From: UBA6107 sp034430175
GTDB lineage: Bacteria; Chloroflexota; Anaerolineae; Anaerolineales; Anaerolineaceae
DNA: 64,000 bases
Direction of reading: 5' to 3'
Assembly: GCA_034430175.1 (NCBI GenBank)
Contig: DAOUFI010000022.1
Location: 62,001 to 126,000 of the forward strand
This document shows, piece after piece, positions 41,752 through 50,073 of this stretch. The stretch's first letter is position 1, and every line of letters starts with the position of its first letter. The position numbers were made by a program, and so were the translations under genes. The notes beneath the pieces were generated by a model. The model did not search any database. It saw only the letters and a list, made by a program, of their open reading frames with translations, and was not told the origin of the DNA.

Positions 41752-43428
41752 ATGAAAAAATTCCGTTGGCAAATCCTAATTCTGTGCATCGCCGGCCTGA
41801 TCGTCGGAACGTTATTGCTTCTTGAACGGAAGGGTGGCCTTCTCAGTAATGTTTCATTTCAACCCACCAGGGGTGGTATTTATACTGAAGCTTTGATTGG
41901 ATCCTTACAGCGATTGAATCCATTGATTGATTCGGGAAATTCAGCGGACCAGGACGTTGACAGGTTGATCTTTTCGGGTCTGCTGCGTTTTGACTCACGC
42001 GGAATTCCCGAAGGTGATATCGCAAAAACGTGGGGGGTATCAGAGGATGGAACAATTTACAATTTTGAGCTCAAGGATAATGTCAAATGGCATGACGGTC
42101 AGAAGTTAACCGTTGATGATATTATTTTTACCATTGGTGTAATGAGCCAGGGTGGGGATCTGATTCCGACCGATTTGAGTGCTCTCTGGTCTTCGATCCA
42201 GGTTATCAAGCTTGATGATACTCATTTACAGTTCATCCTCCCCGAGGCTTACGCCCCATTTCTGGATTACCTGACATTTGGCATTTTACCGCAGCATATT
42301 TACAACGGCATGACGTATGATCAAATTGTCGGATCAAAATACAACCTGCAGCCTATTGGCAGTGGCCCGTATAAGTTTAAAGAATTGCAAGTGGATGGAA
42401 CAACCATCATGGGCATTGCGCTAGAAGCGAACAATGATTTCTACGATGATGTACCCTTTATTGATGAGATTATATTCCGATATTATGCTGATGCCACCTC
42501 AGCTTTTCAGGCTTATAAAGATGGTTACGTTCAGGGGATTAGTGAAGTGACCAATGATATCCTACCTGAGGTGTTACAAGATCCTGATCTGTCATTGTAT
42601 TCAGTCAGGAAACCTCAAATCAGCATGGTGCTTTTAAACCTCGATAGTGATGCAGTTTCTTTCTTCAAAGATGCCAAGATCCGTAAAGCGCTTCTGTTGG
42701 GGATTAACCGAAAATTGTTGATCAATCAGGTATACAATGGGCAAGCAATCCAGGCGGATGGGGTGATTTTCCCCGGAACCTGGGCGTATCTTGATAGCAC
42801 CCCTTCGATCTCATATAATCCTGATCAGGCAAAGGATTTGCTTAAACAGGAAGGTTACGTTGTCACCGGAGATACCAACCCGGTTAGAACAAAGAATGAT
42901 GTCCAGCTAAAATTCGTCTTATCTTACCCGGATGATGAATTGCACAGGCAGGTGGCAGAGATGATCAAGGCTGATTGGAAGGCGCTGGATATCGACGTAA
43001 CACTTGAAGCTGTCCCGGCAGAGAAATTCGTCAGCGATAAACTAGAATCACACGCTTACCAGGCAGCCCTGGTCGATATTGATCTTTCATCCTCACCCGA
43101 TCCAGATCCGTATCCCTTCTGGGATCAAGGGCAGATTGCGGGTGGACAGAATTATTCACAATGGAACGATCGAACCGTTAGCGATACACTTGAACAGGCG
43201 CGAGTCTCCACAAGTTTGGTGGAACGAACAAGGTTATATCATAATTTCCAATACCTGTTCGCTGATCAATTACCAGCATTACCACTTTTTTACCCTGTTT
43301 ATAACTATGCGGTATCCAAGGAAGTGCAGGGAATCAGCATTGGGCCACTGTTCAATACTAGTGATCGTTTCGCCTATATCACAGAGTGGCACATGGTTTC
43401 AAAACGAGTTGAGGTGGATACGAAGTAG
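41752..43428 (+). CDS. ABC transporter substrate-binding protein, family 5 (peptide type)
   Basis: A 558-residue extracytoplasmic solute-binding protein of the oligopeptide/nickel type (SBP_bac_5, OppA/DppA-like). The N-terminal hydrophobic segment (residues 7-26) has no lipobox cysteine and probably acts as an uncleaved anchor. Typical blocks are GGIYTEALIGSLQRLNPL, AKTWGVSEDGTIYNFELK, VKWHDGQKLTVDDI and KIRKALLLGINRKLLI. No permease or ATPase genes accompany it, so it is an orphan component within the window. The ligand is unknown. The transcript is predicted to be leaderless. Confidence 0.9.
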   Translation: MKKFRWQILILCIAGLIVGTLLLLERKGGLLSNVSFQPTRGGIYTEALIGSLQRLNPLIDSGNSADQDVDRLIFSGLLRFDSRGIPEGDIAKTWGVSEDGTIYNFELKDNVKWHDGQKLTVDDIIFTIGVMSQGGDLIPTDLSALWSSIQVIKLDDTHLQFILPEAYAPFLDYLTFGILPQHIYNGMTYDQIVGSKYNLQPIGSGPYKFKELQVDGTTIMGIALEANNDFYDDVPFIDEIIFRYYADATSAFQAYKDGYVQGISEVTNDILPEVLQDPDLSLYSVRKPQISMVLLNLDSDAVSFFKDAKIRKALLLGINRKLLINQVYNGQAIQADGVIFPGTWAYLDSTPSISYNPDQAKDLLKQEGYVVTGDTNPVRTKNDVQLKFVLSYPDDELHRQVAEMIKADWKALDIDVTLEAVPAEKFVSDKLESHAYQAALVDIDLSSSPDPDPYPFWDQGQIAGGQNYSQWNDRTVSDTLEQARVSTSLVERTRLYHNFQYLFADQLPALPLFYPVYNYAVSKEVQGISIGPLFNTSDRFAYITEWHMVSKRVEVDTK

Positions 43429-43454
43429 TTGTTCTCAGAAAAATTTGGAGAATT

Positions 43455-43488
43455 CAATTGACAACCTTGTTGTAAAGGTTGTCAATTG
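43455..43488. promoter_or_regulatory. Perfect 14-bp inverted repeat over a promoter (putative operator)
   Basis: CAATTGACAACCTT (43455-43468) and its exact reverse complement AAGGTTGTCAATTG (43475-43488) flank the six bases GTTGTA. The inner ACAAC-CTT-GTTGT (43461-43473) is itself palindromic. A candidate promoter overlaps it: TTGTTG (43467-43472), 17 bp, TATAAA (43490-43495). No T-run follows, so an operator is more likely than a terminator for the upstream gene. Confidence 0.6.
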
Positions 43489-43530
43489 TTATAAAATAGC
43501 ATATCAAGCTTTCGCAGGAAGGGAGTGACT

Positions 43531-44079
43531 ATGACGAAACTCTTTACAGGTTTGGGAGATGATGGAACAACCGGTTTACTCGGAGCAAATCGGGTCAAGA
43601 AATCTGATCTGAGAATGGAAGTGAATGGGAGCCTGGATGAATTATCAGCAAATCTCGGTCTGGTTAAAAGCCAGATAAAGGAGAAACCTGTATATGAAGC
43701 GATCGAACAGATCCAGCGAGACCTGTACTCGATGATGACCGAAATCGCTTCGGAAAAGAATGAAGCAGCGAGATTCCCCTTATTTTCCACGGAAAAAGTG
43801 GATTACCTGGAAGGAAAACTTACTGATTGGGAGAAAGAGATCGAATTTCCCAATGGGTTCATCCTTCCTGGTGAGACCATGGTATCAGCAGAATTCTCTG
43901 TTTGCCGGACAGTTACGCGGAGGGCGGAGAGAAGGTTGGTGGAATTTTTTGATTTAATGAAAGGCGGCAATCAAGAAATTCTGCGATATATTAACCGTTT
44001 ATCAAGTCTGCTTTATGTATTGGAAATAAAATACTCAAGGAAGGGTGGAAGGCAAAACTTGAAGTTTGCCAAAGTTTAG
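43531..44079 (+). CDS. PduO-type cob(I)alamin adenosyltransferase
   Basis: A 182-residue ATP:corrinoid adenosyltransferase that makes adenosylcobalamin. The PduO/ATR signature is present: TGLGDDGTTGLLGANRVKKS (the ATP loop, here GDDGTTGLL rather than the commoner GDxGxTxL), VNGSLDELSANLG and the helix RTVTRRAERRLV. The ATG at 43531 is chosen over the GTG at 43525 because the SD GAAGGGA is better spaced. It is 2 nt upstream of a DUF554 gene. The inverted repeat upstream suggests repressor control. Confidence 0.9.
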   Translation: MTKLFTGLGDDGTTGLLGANRVKKSDLRMEVNGSLDELSANLGLVKSQIKEKPVYEAIEQIQRDLYSMMTEIASEKNEAARFPLFSTEKVDYLEGKLTDWEKEIEFPNGFILPGETMVSAEFSVCRTVTRRAERRLVEFFDLMKGGNQEILRYINRLSSLLYVLEIKYSRKGGRQNLKFAKV

Positions 44080-44081
44080 TC

Positions 44082-44786
44082 ATGGCTGGAACTTTGATCA
44101 ACGTTGCTGCAATCCTCTTTGGTGGAGGATTAGGGATGTTGTTGGGTAATCGTTTGAACGATCGGTTAAAGAACACTGTGATCGCTGGGCTAGGTCTGTT
44201 CACCCTTGCATATGGAATATCATTATTCTTGAAGAGCGGAAATTCTCTGATCGTCCTGGGAAGTCTGTTAATCGGAATCCTATTGGGGGAATGGTGGCGG
44301 ATCGAGGATGGGCTGTCGAACCTCGGCGCATGGTTGGAAAGCAAATTCAACCGGGGTAGCGACCACGGGAGTAAATCCAATTTTATTACTGGCTTCTTTA
44401 CGACATCATTACTTTTTTGTATCGGACCAATGGCAATTTTGGGTTCCATCCAAAATGGTGTCAGTGGATCTTATGAAACGTTGGCAATCAAATCAGTCTT
44501 GGATGGTTTTGCTGCTTTTGCCTTCGGATCCAGTTTGGGTTTTGGGGTGTTATTTTCAGCATTGCCAGTTTTCATCTACCAGGGCGGGATTACTTTACTG
44601 GCGGTTCAGGTGAAAACAATCGCTACTGATTCGATGATGAACGAATTAACCGCCGTAGGCGGCGTGATACTGGTGGGAATCGCGGTCAGCAATCTGTTGG
44701 AGATCAAAAAGATCCGTACGGGGAATTTTCTGCCAGCGCTATTAATCGCTCCGATTATTGTTTGGATTCTCAGCCTGATAAAATAA
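44082..44786 (+). CDS. DUF554 family membrane protein
   Basis: A 234-residue polytopic membrane protein of the DUF554 (YdfK/YqgA) family. It has about six membrane segments and glycine-rich stretches such as LFGGGLGMLLGNRLNDRL, LIGILLGEWWRIEDGL and LLFCIGPMAILGSIQNG. The function of the family is not established; a small-molecule transport role is often assumed. It lies 2 nt after the adenosyltransferase gene and ends in a strong terminator, so the two share one mRNA. Confidence 0.88.
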   Translation: MAGTLINVAAILFGGGLGMLLGNRLNDRLKNTVIAGLGLFTLAYGISLFLKSGNSLIVLGSLLIGILLGEWWRIEDGLSNLGAWLESKFNRGSDHGSKSNFITGFFTTSLLFCIGPMAILGSIQNGVSGSYETLAIKSVLDGFAAFAFGSSLGFGVLFSALPVFIYQGGITLLAVQVKTIATDSMMNELTAVGGVILVGIAVSNLLEIKKIRTGNFLPALLIAPIIVWILSLIK

Positions 44787-44817
44787 AAAGATGGCACAGC
44801 AACGTGCCATCTTTTTT
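44785..44817. terminator. Bidirectional terminator
   Basis: A 13-bp stem AAAAAGATGGCAC/GTGCCATCTTTTT (44785-44797, 44804-44816) with loop AGCAAC. It separates the convergent DUF554 and DsbA-like genes, and its A/T tails give U-tracts on both strands. Confidence 0.9.
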
Positions 44818-44830
44818 CTCTTCGTTAAAA

Positions 44831-45529
44831 TTATTCAGCCAATGCCGCGTCAATTGCTGCCTGTAGTTGATCCATACCATCCACTTTCTTGCCATTTACC
44901 AGGAATGATGGAGTTGAGTTGATCCCATTATTGGAGGCATATGCAGCGGCCGCATCAATATCGCTTTGATGTTTTGCGGAAGTCAAACAGGAATTGAATG
45001 TTGTAACATCCAAACCAAGGCTTTTCGCAAAAGCAACCAGATTGCCTTGAGTGTATGAACCAACATTTTCACCGCTCAGATTGGCAAACATGATGGATCG
45101 GTATTCCCAGAATTTATTTTGATCGTTCGCGCAGTAGGCTGCCAAAGCGCCGTCAATGGATTCCTGACCCACAAACGCCATTGGGGAGATCGTGTAATAA
45201 ATCTTACCGGTGTCTACATATTGACTGATGATAGTCGGCTCAATCTTTTGTTCATAATACTGGCAGTACGGACATTGGAAATCAGCAAACTCAACAACTT
45301 TTACTTTCGCATCCGGGTTCCCCATGCTCAGTCCCGAGGTATTGGTATAGGTACTACCTGCGACAACTGTGATGGATGAAGTAGGTTGAGCCACAGTCTT
45401 TTTTGGTAATTTTGAAATTACAATCAATCCAACAATTACCACAGCAAAAATACAGATTATTGCGATGATAAAAGGATCATTCCCTTTTTGTTGTTTTGCA
45501 TTCTTCTTGCTGGCGGTTTTTTTTGCCAT
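44831..45529 (-). CDS. Membrane-anchored DsbA-like thioredoxin-fold protein
   Basis: A 232-residue thiol-disulfide oxidoreductase. It has a lysine-rich cytoplasmic start, a membrane anchor (residues about 20-39) and an extracytoplasmic DsbA/Thioredoxin_4 domain with the redox site CPYC (Cys86, Cys89) in FADFQCPYCQYYEQ. The late cis-proline loop is NSTPSFLVNG. It probably introduces or shuffles disulfides in secreted proteins. The ATG at 45529 follows GGAGGATGAT; a longer reading frame upstream lacks a ribosome site. No DsbB or VKOR partner is in the window. Confidence 0.9.
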   Translation of the reverse strand: MAKKTASKKNAKQQKGNDPFIIAIICIFAVVIVGLIVISKLPKKTVAQPTSSITVVAGSTYTNTSGLSMGNPDAKVKVVEFADFQCPYCQYYEQKIEPTIISQYVDTGKIYYTISPMAFVGQESIDGALAAYCANDQNKFWEYRSIMFANLSGENVGSYTQGNLVAFAKSLGLDVTTFNSCLTSAKHQSDIDAAAAYASNNGINSTPSFLVNGKKVDGMDQLQAAIDAALAE

Positions 45530-45598
45530 ATCATCCTCCAAATATTGTTTCGATTGTCTCATAAATAAAAAACTTTGTCTAGATTTCTTTAGTACCAT

Positions 45599-46438
45599 TC
45601 ACAGAGCAAATACCGGATAAGATTCTCCGCTAAACGAAAACCCCAACCGATTATAGAGGTGAAGAGAAGCTTCATTATCGCTTTGTGTATTCACAGTGAT
45701 CTGAAGAACCCCCATATTCGCAAAATAACGAAGCATGTTGGTGACCAGAGAACGAGCGATTCCCATTTGCCGGAATTCAGGATGGACTGCCAAACGTGCG
45801 AGATGCGCAGAATATTGAGTACCGGTAGTTAACTCATACCCGACAATTCTGTCGTTAATCTCTGCGACGGTTGAATGCTGCGACTGCTCATATGAAAGCT
45901 CGATGGTTTCCCGATTGTTGCCCCATTGTTCTTCGAAAGATTTTTCGTCAACAATGGCCACTTCATCCAGGTCAGAGGCAATCATCGGCCGGATCGTCAC
46001 CCCAGGAGCAGGTTCAATGTAAGGGCTTATGTGGTGGTTCCAATCCAGAACAACAATATCTTGGCTTGAGTTAAAACCCTGCCTGACCAATAAGCTGTGG
46101 AACCAATCTTCGAGCCCAATGCTATACATGGAAATATCCGATGGTTTCAATATTGCGGAGGCTTCATGATATAACTTCTGCCAGCCTTCGTCTACCAATG
46201 ATGACGACTTGACTGCGAAACAATGAAGCCACGCAACTCTAGGAGTATCTGGAACTGCCACAAGAATACCCTGGATCTCGCCCTGTTCTTGCCAGAGCAG
46301 GAAAGGCTGCGATCCCAACCAGTCCAACGTTGATCGCCAGTCCAGATGGCGATGGATGAGCGCGGCGTGCTCAAGAAACGAGGCAATCGAAGAGATGTCC
46401 TCTTTTCGGGCTTGTTTAACTGAATTGATTACTGTCAT
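45599..46438 (-). CDS. GNAT-family N-acetyltransferase, two-domain
   Basis: A 279-residue protein with a diverged N-terminal GNAT-like half (residues 1-135) and a canonical C-terminal GNAT domain. The acetyl-CoA motif is VHPEFRQMGIARSLVTNML, and NTQSDNEASLHLYNRLGF is the typical final helix and strand. The substrate is unknown; RimI-like proteins acetylate N-termini, but there is no specific support for that here. It is 12 nt downstream of the TPR gene, in an apparent XRE-TPR-GNAT operon. Confidence 0.82.
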   Translation of the reverse strand: MTVINSVKQARKEDISSIASFLEHAALIHRHLDWRSTLDWLGSQPFLLWQEQGEIQGILVAVPDTPRVAWLHCFAVKSSSLVDEGWQKLYHEASAILKPSDISMYSIGLEDWFHSLLVRQGFNSSQDIVVLDWNHHISPYIEPAPGVTIRPMIASDLDEVAIVDEKSFEEQWGNNRETIELSYEQSQHSTVAEINDRIVGYELTTGTQYSAHLARLAVHPEFRQMGIARSLVTNMLRYFANMGVLQITVNTQSDNEASLHLYNRLGFSFSGESYPVFAL

Positions 46439-46450
46439 GGGTGTAGTAAA

Positions 46451-46990
46451 TTATCTGCCGGTTATTTTTTTAAATAACTCTTTTATCGTTTTAGCAAAAA
46501 ATTTGTTCTTGATCTTTCCATCAGGGTTTTGTTCATAGGAATCCTGAAGGGAGTTAACAGCTTCGAATTTGCGACCAGTCTTCAGTTGCAGGTCAGATAA
46601 TGACTTCAGGGTGATCGCCAGCATCTGTTTTTCGCCACTGGCACGCAAACAATCACGAGCCTTCTCGTAGTAGGAAATTGCCTCATCATATCGCTTGAGC
46701 ATTTCAAGGGCATTACCCTGGTTTGCCAGCGCAACGCCTTGACGGCGCGTATCGCCAGCCTCCGCGAAAGGTTGATCGGTTCGGATCGCAGCATCAAGTG
46801 CTTGTTGATATTCTCCCATTTGGATCAGAACAACGCATAGGTTGTTCTTCATCTCGGCCAAATCAAGAGGTTCGCTGGCTTTTTCGAGAGCCGCGATGCA
46901 TGTTCTAAACCCATCCGCAGCTTCGGCGAATTTTTTCTTCTGAAACATCTGAATCGATTCTTCTGAAAGTTTTTTTATTTGAGCGTCCAT
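46451..46990 (-). CDS. Cytoplasmic TPR-repeat protein
   Basis: A 179-residue protein of tetratricopeptide repeats. About three or four units can be seen, for example FAEAADGFRTCIAALEKA, DLAEMKNNLCVVLIQMGEYQ and GVALANQGNALEMLKRYDEA. No signal peptide or other domain is present. It is 5 nt after the XRE-family gene, so it probably acts together with that regulator, for instance as an interaction platform. That coupling is an inference from gene order. Confidence 0.8.
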   Translation of the reverse strand: MDAQIKKLSEESIQMFQKKKFAEAADGFRTCIAALEKASEPLDLAEMKNNLCVVLIQMGEYQQALDAAIRTDQPFAEAGDTRRQGVALANQGNALEMLKRYDEAISYYEKARDCLRASGEKQMLAITLKSLSDLQLKTGRKFEAVNSLQDSYEQNPDGKIKNKFFAKTIKELFKKITGR

Positions 46991-46995
46991 GATAA

Positions 46996-47676
46996 TCAGT
47001 AAGTGATCTCCAAAAGGCTGGATGCAATCGAGCGAATCTTTTCAGCATCCATTTTACTGAAACGCATCGCCAACTCCAGGTAAGGGAGATTGGCAGGTTT
47101 TGAAATGAAATCAACAATCGTATCAGAAAGATGGGCAGGGAGCGCATCATTTCCAGCTACCGGTGTATCTGATTGCTGAGCAGGGGAAGATTCATGGATA
47201 AATAGCTGATCCAAAGGAATCTGCAGCGCTGATAAAATTGAGAGCAATTGACTGAATGGGATGGGTTCGCTATTTCGGAAATACCCGGTGAGTTCATCAA
47301 GCGAAATGGTCGATTCTGCGGCAAGTTCTTGCAGTGTTAGTCCCTTTTTTTCAAGTTCCTGCTTGAGTAAAATGGCTATCTTCTTTTCGCGTACGGCTAG
47401 CAAATCCAGGTTTACATTCTTGGGCAGATTGTTTTGGGGAAGCACAGACGCAGACATACTGGCGAAGGCTTCGAGAGGAAAACTCAAATAACGCGACAAG
47501 GATTCAATTTGGGGAAGCGAGGCGCATTTGCCCCCTTTTTCCATTGCCTGATAATCGCCTAGGCTAATGCCCAGCCAATCGGCGCAATCCTGCTCAGTGA
47601 TTCCGCGATTTTCTCTCATTTGTTTGATCAGGACCCCAATTTTTTTGGAACGTATTTCGATCAACTCGTTATTCAT
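46996..47676 (-). CDS. XRE-family regulator with two helix-turn-helix domains
   Basis: A 226-residue DNA-binding protein with two Cro/C1-type HTH regions. The first (residues about 8-62) reads IKQMRENRGITEQDCADWLG then LGDYQAMEKG. The second (about 98-150) reads LKQELEKKGLTLQELAAEST then LDELTGYFRN. The last 50 residues are a helical extension of unknown function. Tandem HTHs suggest binding as a monomer to two half-sites or as a large dimer. A TATAAT lies about 40 nt upstream, and GAGGAAA is at the start. It heads an operon with the TPR and GNAT genes. Confidence 0.85.
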   Translation of the reverse strand: MNNELIEIRSKKIGVLIKQMRENRGITEQDCADWLGISLGDYQAMEKGGKCASLPQIESLSRYLSFPLEAFASMSASVLPQNNLPKNVNLDLLAVREKKIAILLKQELEKKGLTLQELAAESTISLDELTGYFRNSEPIPFSQLLSILSALQIPLDQLFIHESSPAQQSDTPVAGNDALPAHLSDTIVDFISKPANLPYLELAMRFSKMDAEKIRSIASSLLEITY

Positions 47677-47748
47677 GGCTTTTCCTCTGTTGGTTGTGGT
47701 TCTGCGAATCCAACTTAGTAATTATAGCATTTTCGTTGGTTTGTTATT

Positions 47749-49071
47749 TTAGCGATTCTGGTCGCGAAGGATTTCCGCGAGATTGATTCCGAAAATCTCG
47801 GGGCTCAATTTAAAACCATTGATTTCAAGACGTGGGCTAAATAAAGGACGGATACCGGTCGGTTTTAATTCACCAGTGACCCGGCCTTCCGCGTCTACAC
47901 CAGTTTGTTCAAATTTAAAGATATCGGTCATCACGACCACATCGCTTTCCATTCCAGAGATCTCGGTAATGTAGGTGATGCATCGTTGACCGCCTTTCAA
48001 TCGTGAGAGATGGATGATCAGATCGATCGCAGAGGCAATCTGAGAACGGATGGCCTTGACTGGAAGATCTACCCCAGCCATGAGAGTCATCGTTTCCATC
48101 CGCGAGATCACATCCCGAGGCGAATTGGCATGCAGCGTGGTGAGAGACCCATCGTGCCCGGTGTTCATTGCCTGAAGCATATCGAGACACTCAGCACCAC
48201 GCACCTCGCCGACAACAATCCGGTCGGGTCGCATGCGTAAAGAATTCCGAACCAGGTCTCGTATGGTGACAGCGTTTTTTCCTTCTGAATTCGGCATCTT
48301 GGATTCCATGCGGGCAATATGGGTTTGTTGGAGTTTCAGCTCAGCGGCATCCTCGATGGTAACGATCCTGTCACCGTTGGGAATATAGCTGGAGATGGCA
48401 TTTAAAAGGGTGGTTTTTCCGGACCCCGTCCCTCCAGAGATGATGATATTCAAGCGCGAGATTACGCAGGCTTTGATGAAAGAGGCCATATTTTCAGTGA
48501 GCGTACCCATTTGGATGAGCTGTTCCATCGAATACTTGTTCTTGGCGAACTTCCTTATCGTCACCAATGGACCGTCAATGGCAACCGGGGGAATGACCGC
48601 GTTCACGCGTGATCCATCCGGCAAACGGGCATCCACGGTGGGACTGTCCGCGTCGATACGCCGACCCAATGGCAGGATGATTTTATCGATAATACGGACG
48701 ATCTCGTCATCCGAATCAAAATGGATATCGGTTTCTTCAAGTACACCAAATTTTTCGATGAAAACCTGATTTTTTCCGTTGACCATTACCTCTGATATTT
48801 CGGGGTTATCCAATAAAGGTTGTAATTTACCAAAACCCAGGACTTCATCCTCGATCTCTTTAAAGATGATTTCGCGGTCAGCTTCAGGGATCGTGATTCC
48901 CAACCCCTGGTATTTTTTCAATAAGGTTTCACTGAAAACAGCCGATCGCTGTTCCATGGTTCCTGTAATGCCATCCACTTCACGAACGATCTGTTCCAAC
49001 AGATGTATTTTTAATTTCTGCAGGTCTTTGGATGAGATTTCTTGAAGAGGGCGGGTATCTCCGACACTCAT
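47749..49071 (-). CDS. cpaF: CpaF/TadA-type secretion ATPase
   Basis: A 440-residue hexameric ATPase of the type II/IV secretion superfamily (CpaF/TadA). The N-terminal helical domain is followed by the PAS-like region (GFGKLQPLLDNPEISEVMVN). The RecA-like motor has Walker A IISGGTGSGKTTLLNA (about residues 208-223), an Asp-box (VTIEDAAEL), Walker B MRPDRIVVGEVRGAE and a His-box (GHDGSLTTLHANSPRD). In tad systems it powers pilus assembly, but no TadB/TadC, pilin or prepilin-peptidase genes lie in this window, so it is an orphan here. It overlaps the next upstream small gene by 4 nt. Confidence 0.92.
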   Translation of the reverse strand: MSVGDTRPLQEISSKDLQKLKIHLLEQIVREVDGITGTMEQRSAVFSETLLKKYQGLGITIPEADREIIFKEIEDEVLGFGKLQPLLDNPEISEVMVNGKNQVFIEKFGVLEETDIHFDSDDEIVRIIDKIILPLGRRIDADSPTVDARLPDGSRVNAVIPPVAIDGPLVTIRKFAKNKYSMEQLIQMGTLTENMASFIKACVISRLNIIISGGTGSGKTTLLNAISSYIPNGDRIVTIEDAAELKLQQTHIARMESKMPNSEGKNAVTIRDLVRNSLRMRPDRIVVGEVRGAECLDMLQAMNTGHDGSLTTLHANSPRDVISRMETMTLMAGVDLPVKAIRSQIASAIDLIIHLSRLKGGQRCITYITEISGMESDVVVMTDIFKFEQTGVDAEGRVTGELKPTGIRPLFSPRLEINGFKLSPEIFGINLAEILRDQNR

Positions 49072-49361
49072 ACGTCCTCTTTTCGATCTGAATCGGCGAC
49101 GATCCAGATGATTTGTGATTTGTTGACTGCCATGAAATCCGCTGAAAAAAGCAGGTGTATCCCTTCAACATCATATACTTCTACCCTCGTTAGCGCGAGA
49201 AAAGGTTCAGGGTTGTTCATCTCTTCCTTGATCCTTCTTTCCATGCGAAGGTGAATCATGCCATGTAAACGTTGTGACGGCAGTTGGATAGTCACCCCGA
49301 CGGGGATCTTTTGAACCACGTCCGTGAAGATCTTGCCTTTGTCGTCGAAATGGGTGATCAT
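49068..49361 (-). CDS. Small conserved protein of unknown function (DUF6812-like)
   Basis: A 97-residue protein with no recognised catalytic motif. It reads as a small beta-barrel: GVTIQLPSQRLHGMIHLRME, then ALTRVEVYDVEGIHLLFSAD and a final strand SQIIWIVADS. The pattern resembles the domain catalogued as DUF6812 and, loosely, PilZ-like barrels, but the PilZ RxxxR motif is not present. It overlaps the cpaF start (ATGA), so tight co-expression with the ATPase is expected. It may be a regulator or adaptor of that ATPase, which is an inference. Confidence 0.65.
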   Translation of the reverse strand: MITHFDDKGKIFTDVVQKIPVGVTIQLPSQRLHGMIHLRMERRIKEEMNNPEPFLALTRVEVYDVEGIHLLFSADFMAVNKSQIIWIVADSDRKEDV

Positions 49362-49377
49362 CTCTTACTCAACTTTC

Positions 49378-50073
49378 TCAAACTTCTAGAGCAGGCATCT
49401 GGTATCCCAACCCAGTGCGGGTGACGATATGCACGGGGGAATGAGGGTTGTCTTCCAATTTCTGGCGTAATCGGGCGATACTGACCCACAGGATCTCTTT
49501 TTCAGCACGGTAACTCTCTCCCCAGGTGGCCTCGAGCAGTTCCTCGGCAGTCAGAACCTGGCCAAGATGGTGAGCGAAGAAGATCAGAAGTTTATATTCG
49601 GTGGCGGAAAGATATACCTGGTGGTCATTTTTCCAGACTTCTGCTTTGGCGATGTCGATACGTAGATCGCCGTGGATGAAGACGCGGGCTTCGGAAGATT
49701 CAGGCTGGTTGGCGGTACGCCGCAGCACCGCGCGAACACGTGCCACCAATTCGGTAGCCGAGAAAGGTTTAACGATATAATCATCCGCTCCGATATTCAA
49801 GCCATTCACTCGGTCGTGCTCCTCGCCTAGAGCTGTGAGTAAAATGATAGGGATATTCGAAAATTGTCTGATACGTTCACAGGTCTTGATCCCATCCAAT
49901 TTCGGCATGATCACATCAAGAATAATCAGGTCAGGCGATTCGTGAGAGAGCATATCCAGTGCTTCTTCACCATTCGACCCGGATACTACGTTGTATCCCT
50001 CGGCTTCGAGGTTCACTTTCAACAAACGAACATATAGCGGTTCATCATCGACGACGAGGATTTTTGTAGTCAT
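49378..50073 (-). CDS. OmpR-family response regulator
   Basis: A 231-residue two-component regulator. The receiver domain (residues 1-118) has acidic pocket residues DD at 9-10, phospho-acceptor Asp53 in ILDVIMPKLDG, the switch Thr/Ser in ILLTALGEE and the conserved Lys in DYIVKPFSATEL. The C-terminal winged-helix DNA-binding domain (about 130-228) ends RTGLGYQM. Its ATG overlaps the stop of the cognate kinase gene by 4 nt (50070-50073), so the two are co-translated. Targets are unknown; the adjacent CpaF operon is a candidate. Confidence 0.93.
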   Translation of the reverse strand: MTTKILVVDDEPLYVRLLKVNLEAEGYNVVSGSNGEEALDMLSHESPDLIILDVIMPKLDGIKTCERIRQFSNIPIILLTALGEEHDRVNGLNIGADDYIVKPFSATELVARVRAVLRRTANQPESSEARVFIHGDLRIDIAKAEVWKNDHQVYLSATEYKLLIFFAHHLGQVLTAEELLEATWGESYRAEKEILWVSIARLRQKLEDNPHSPVHIVTRTGLGYQMPALEV

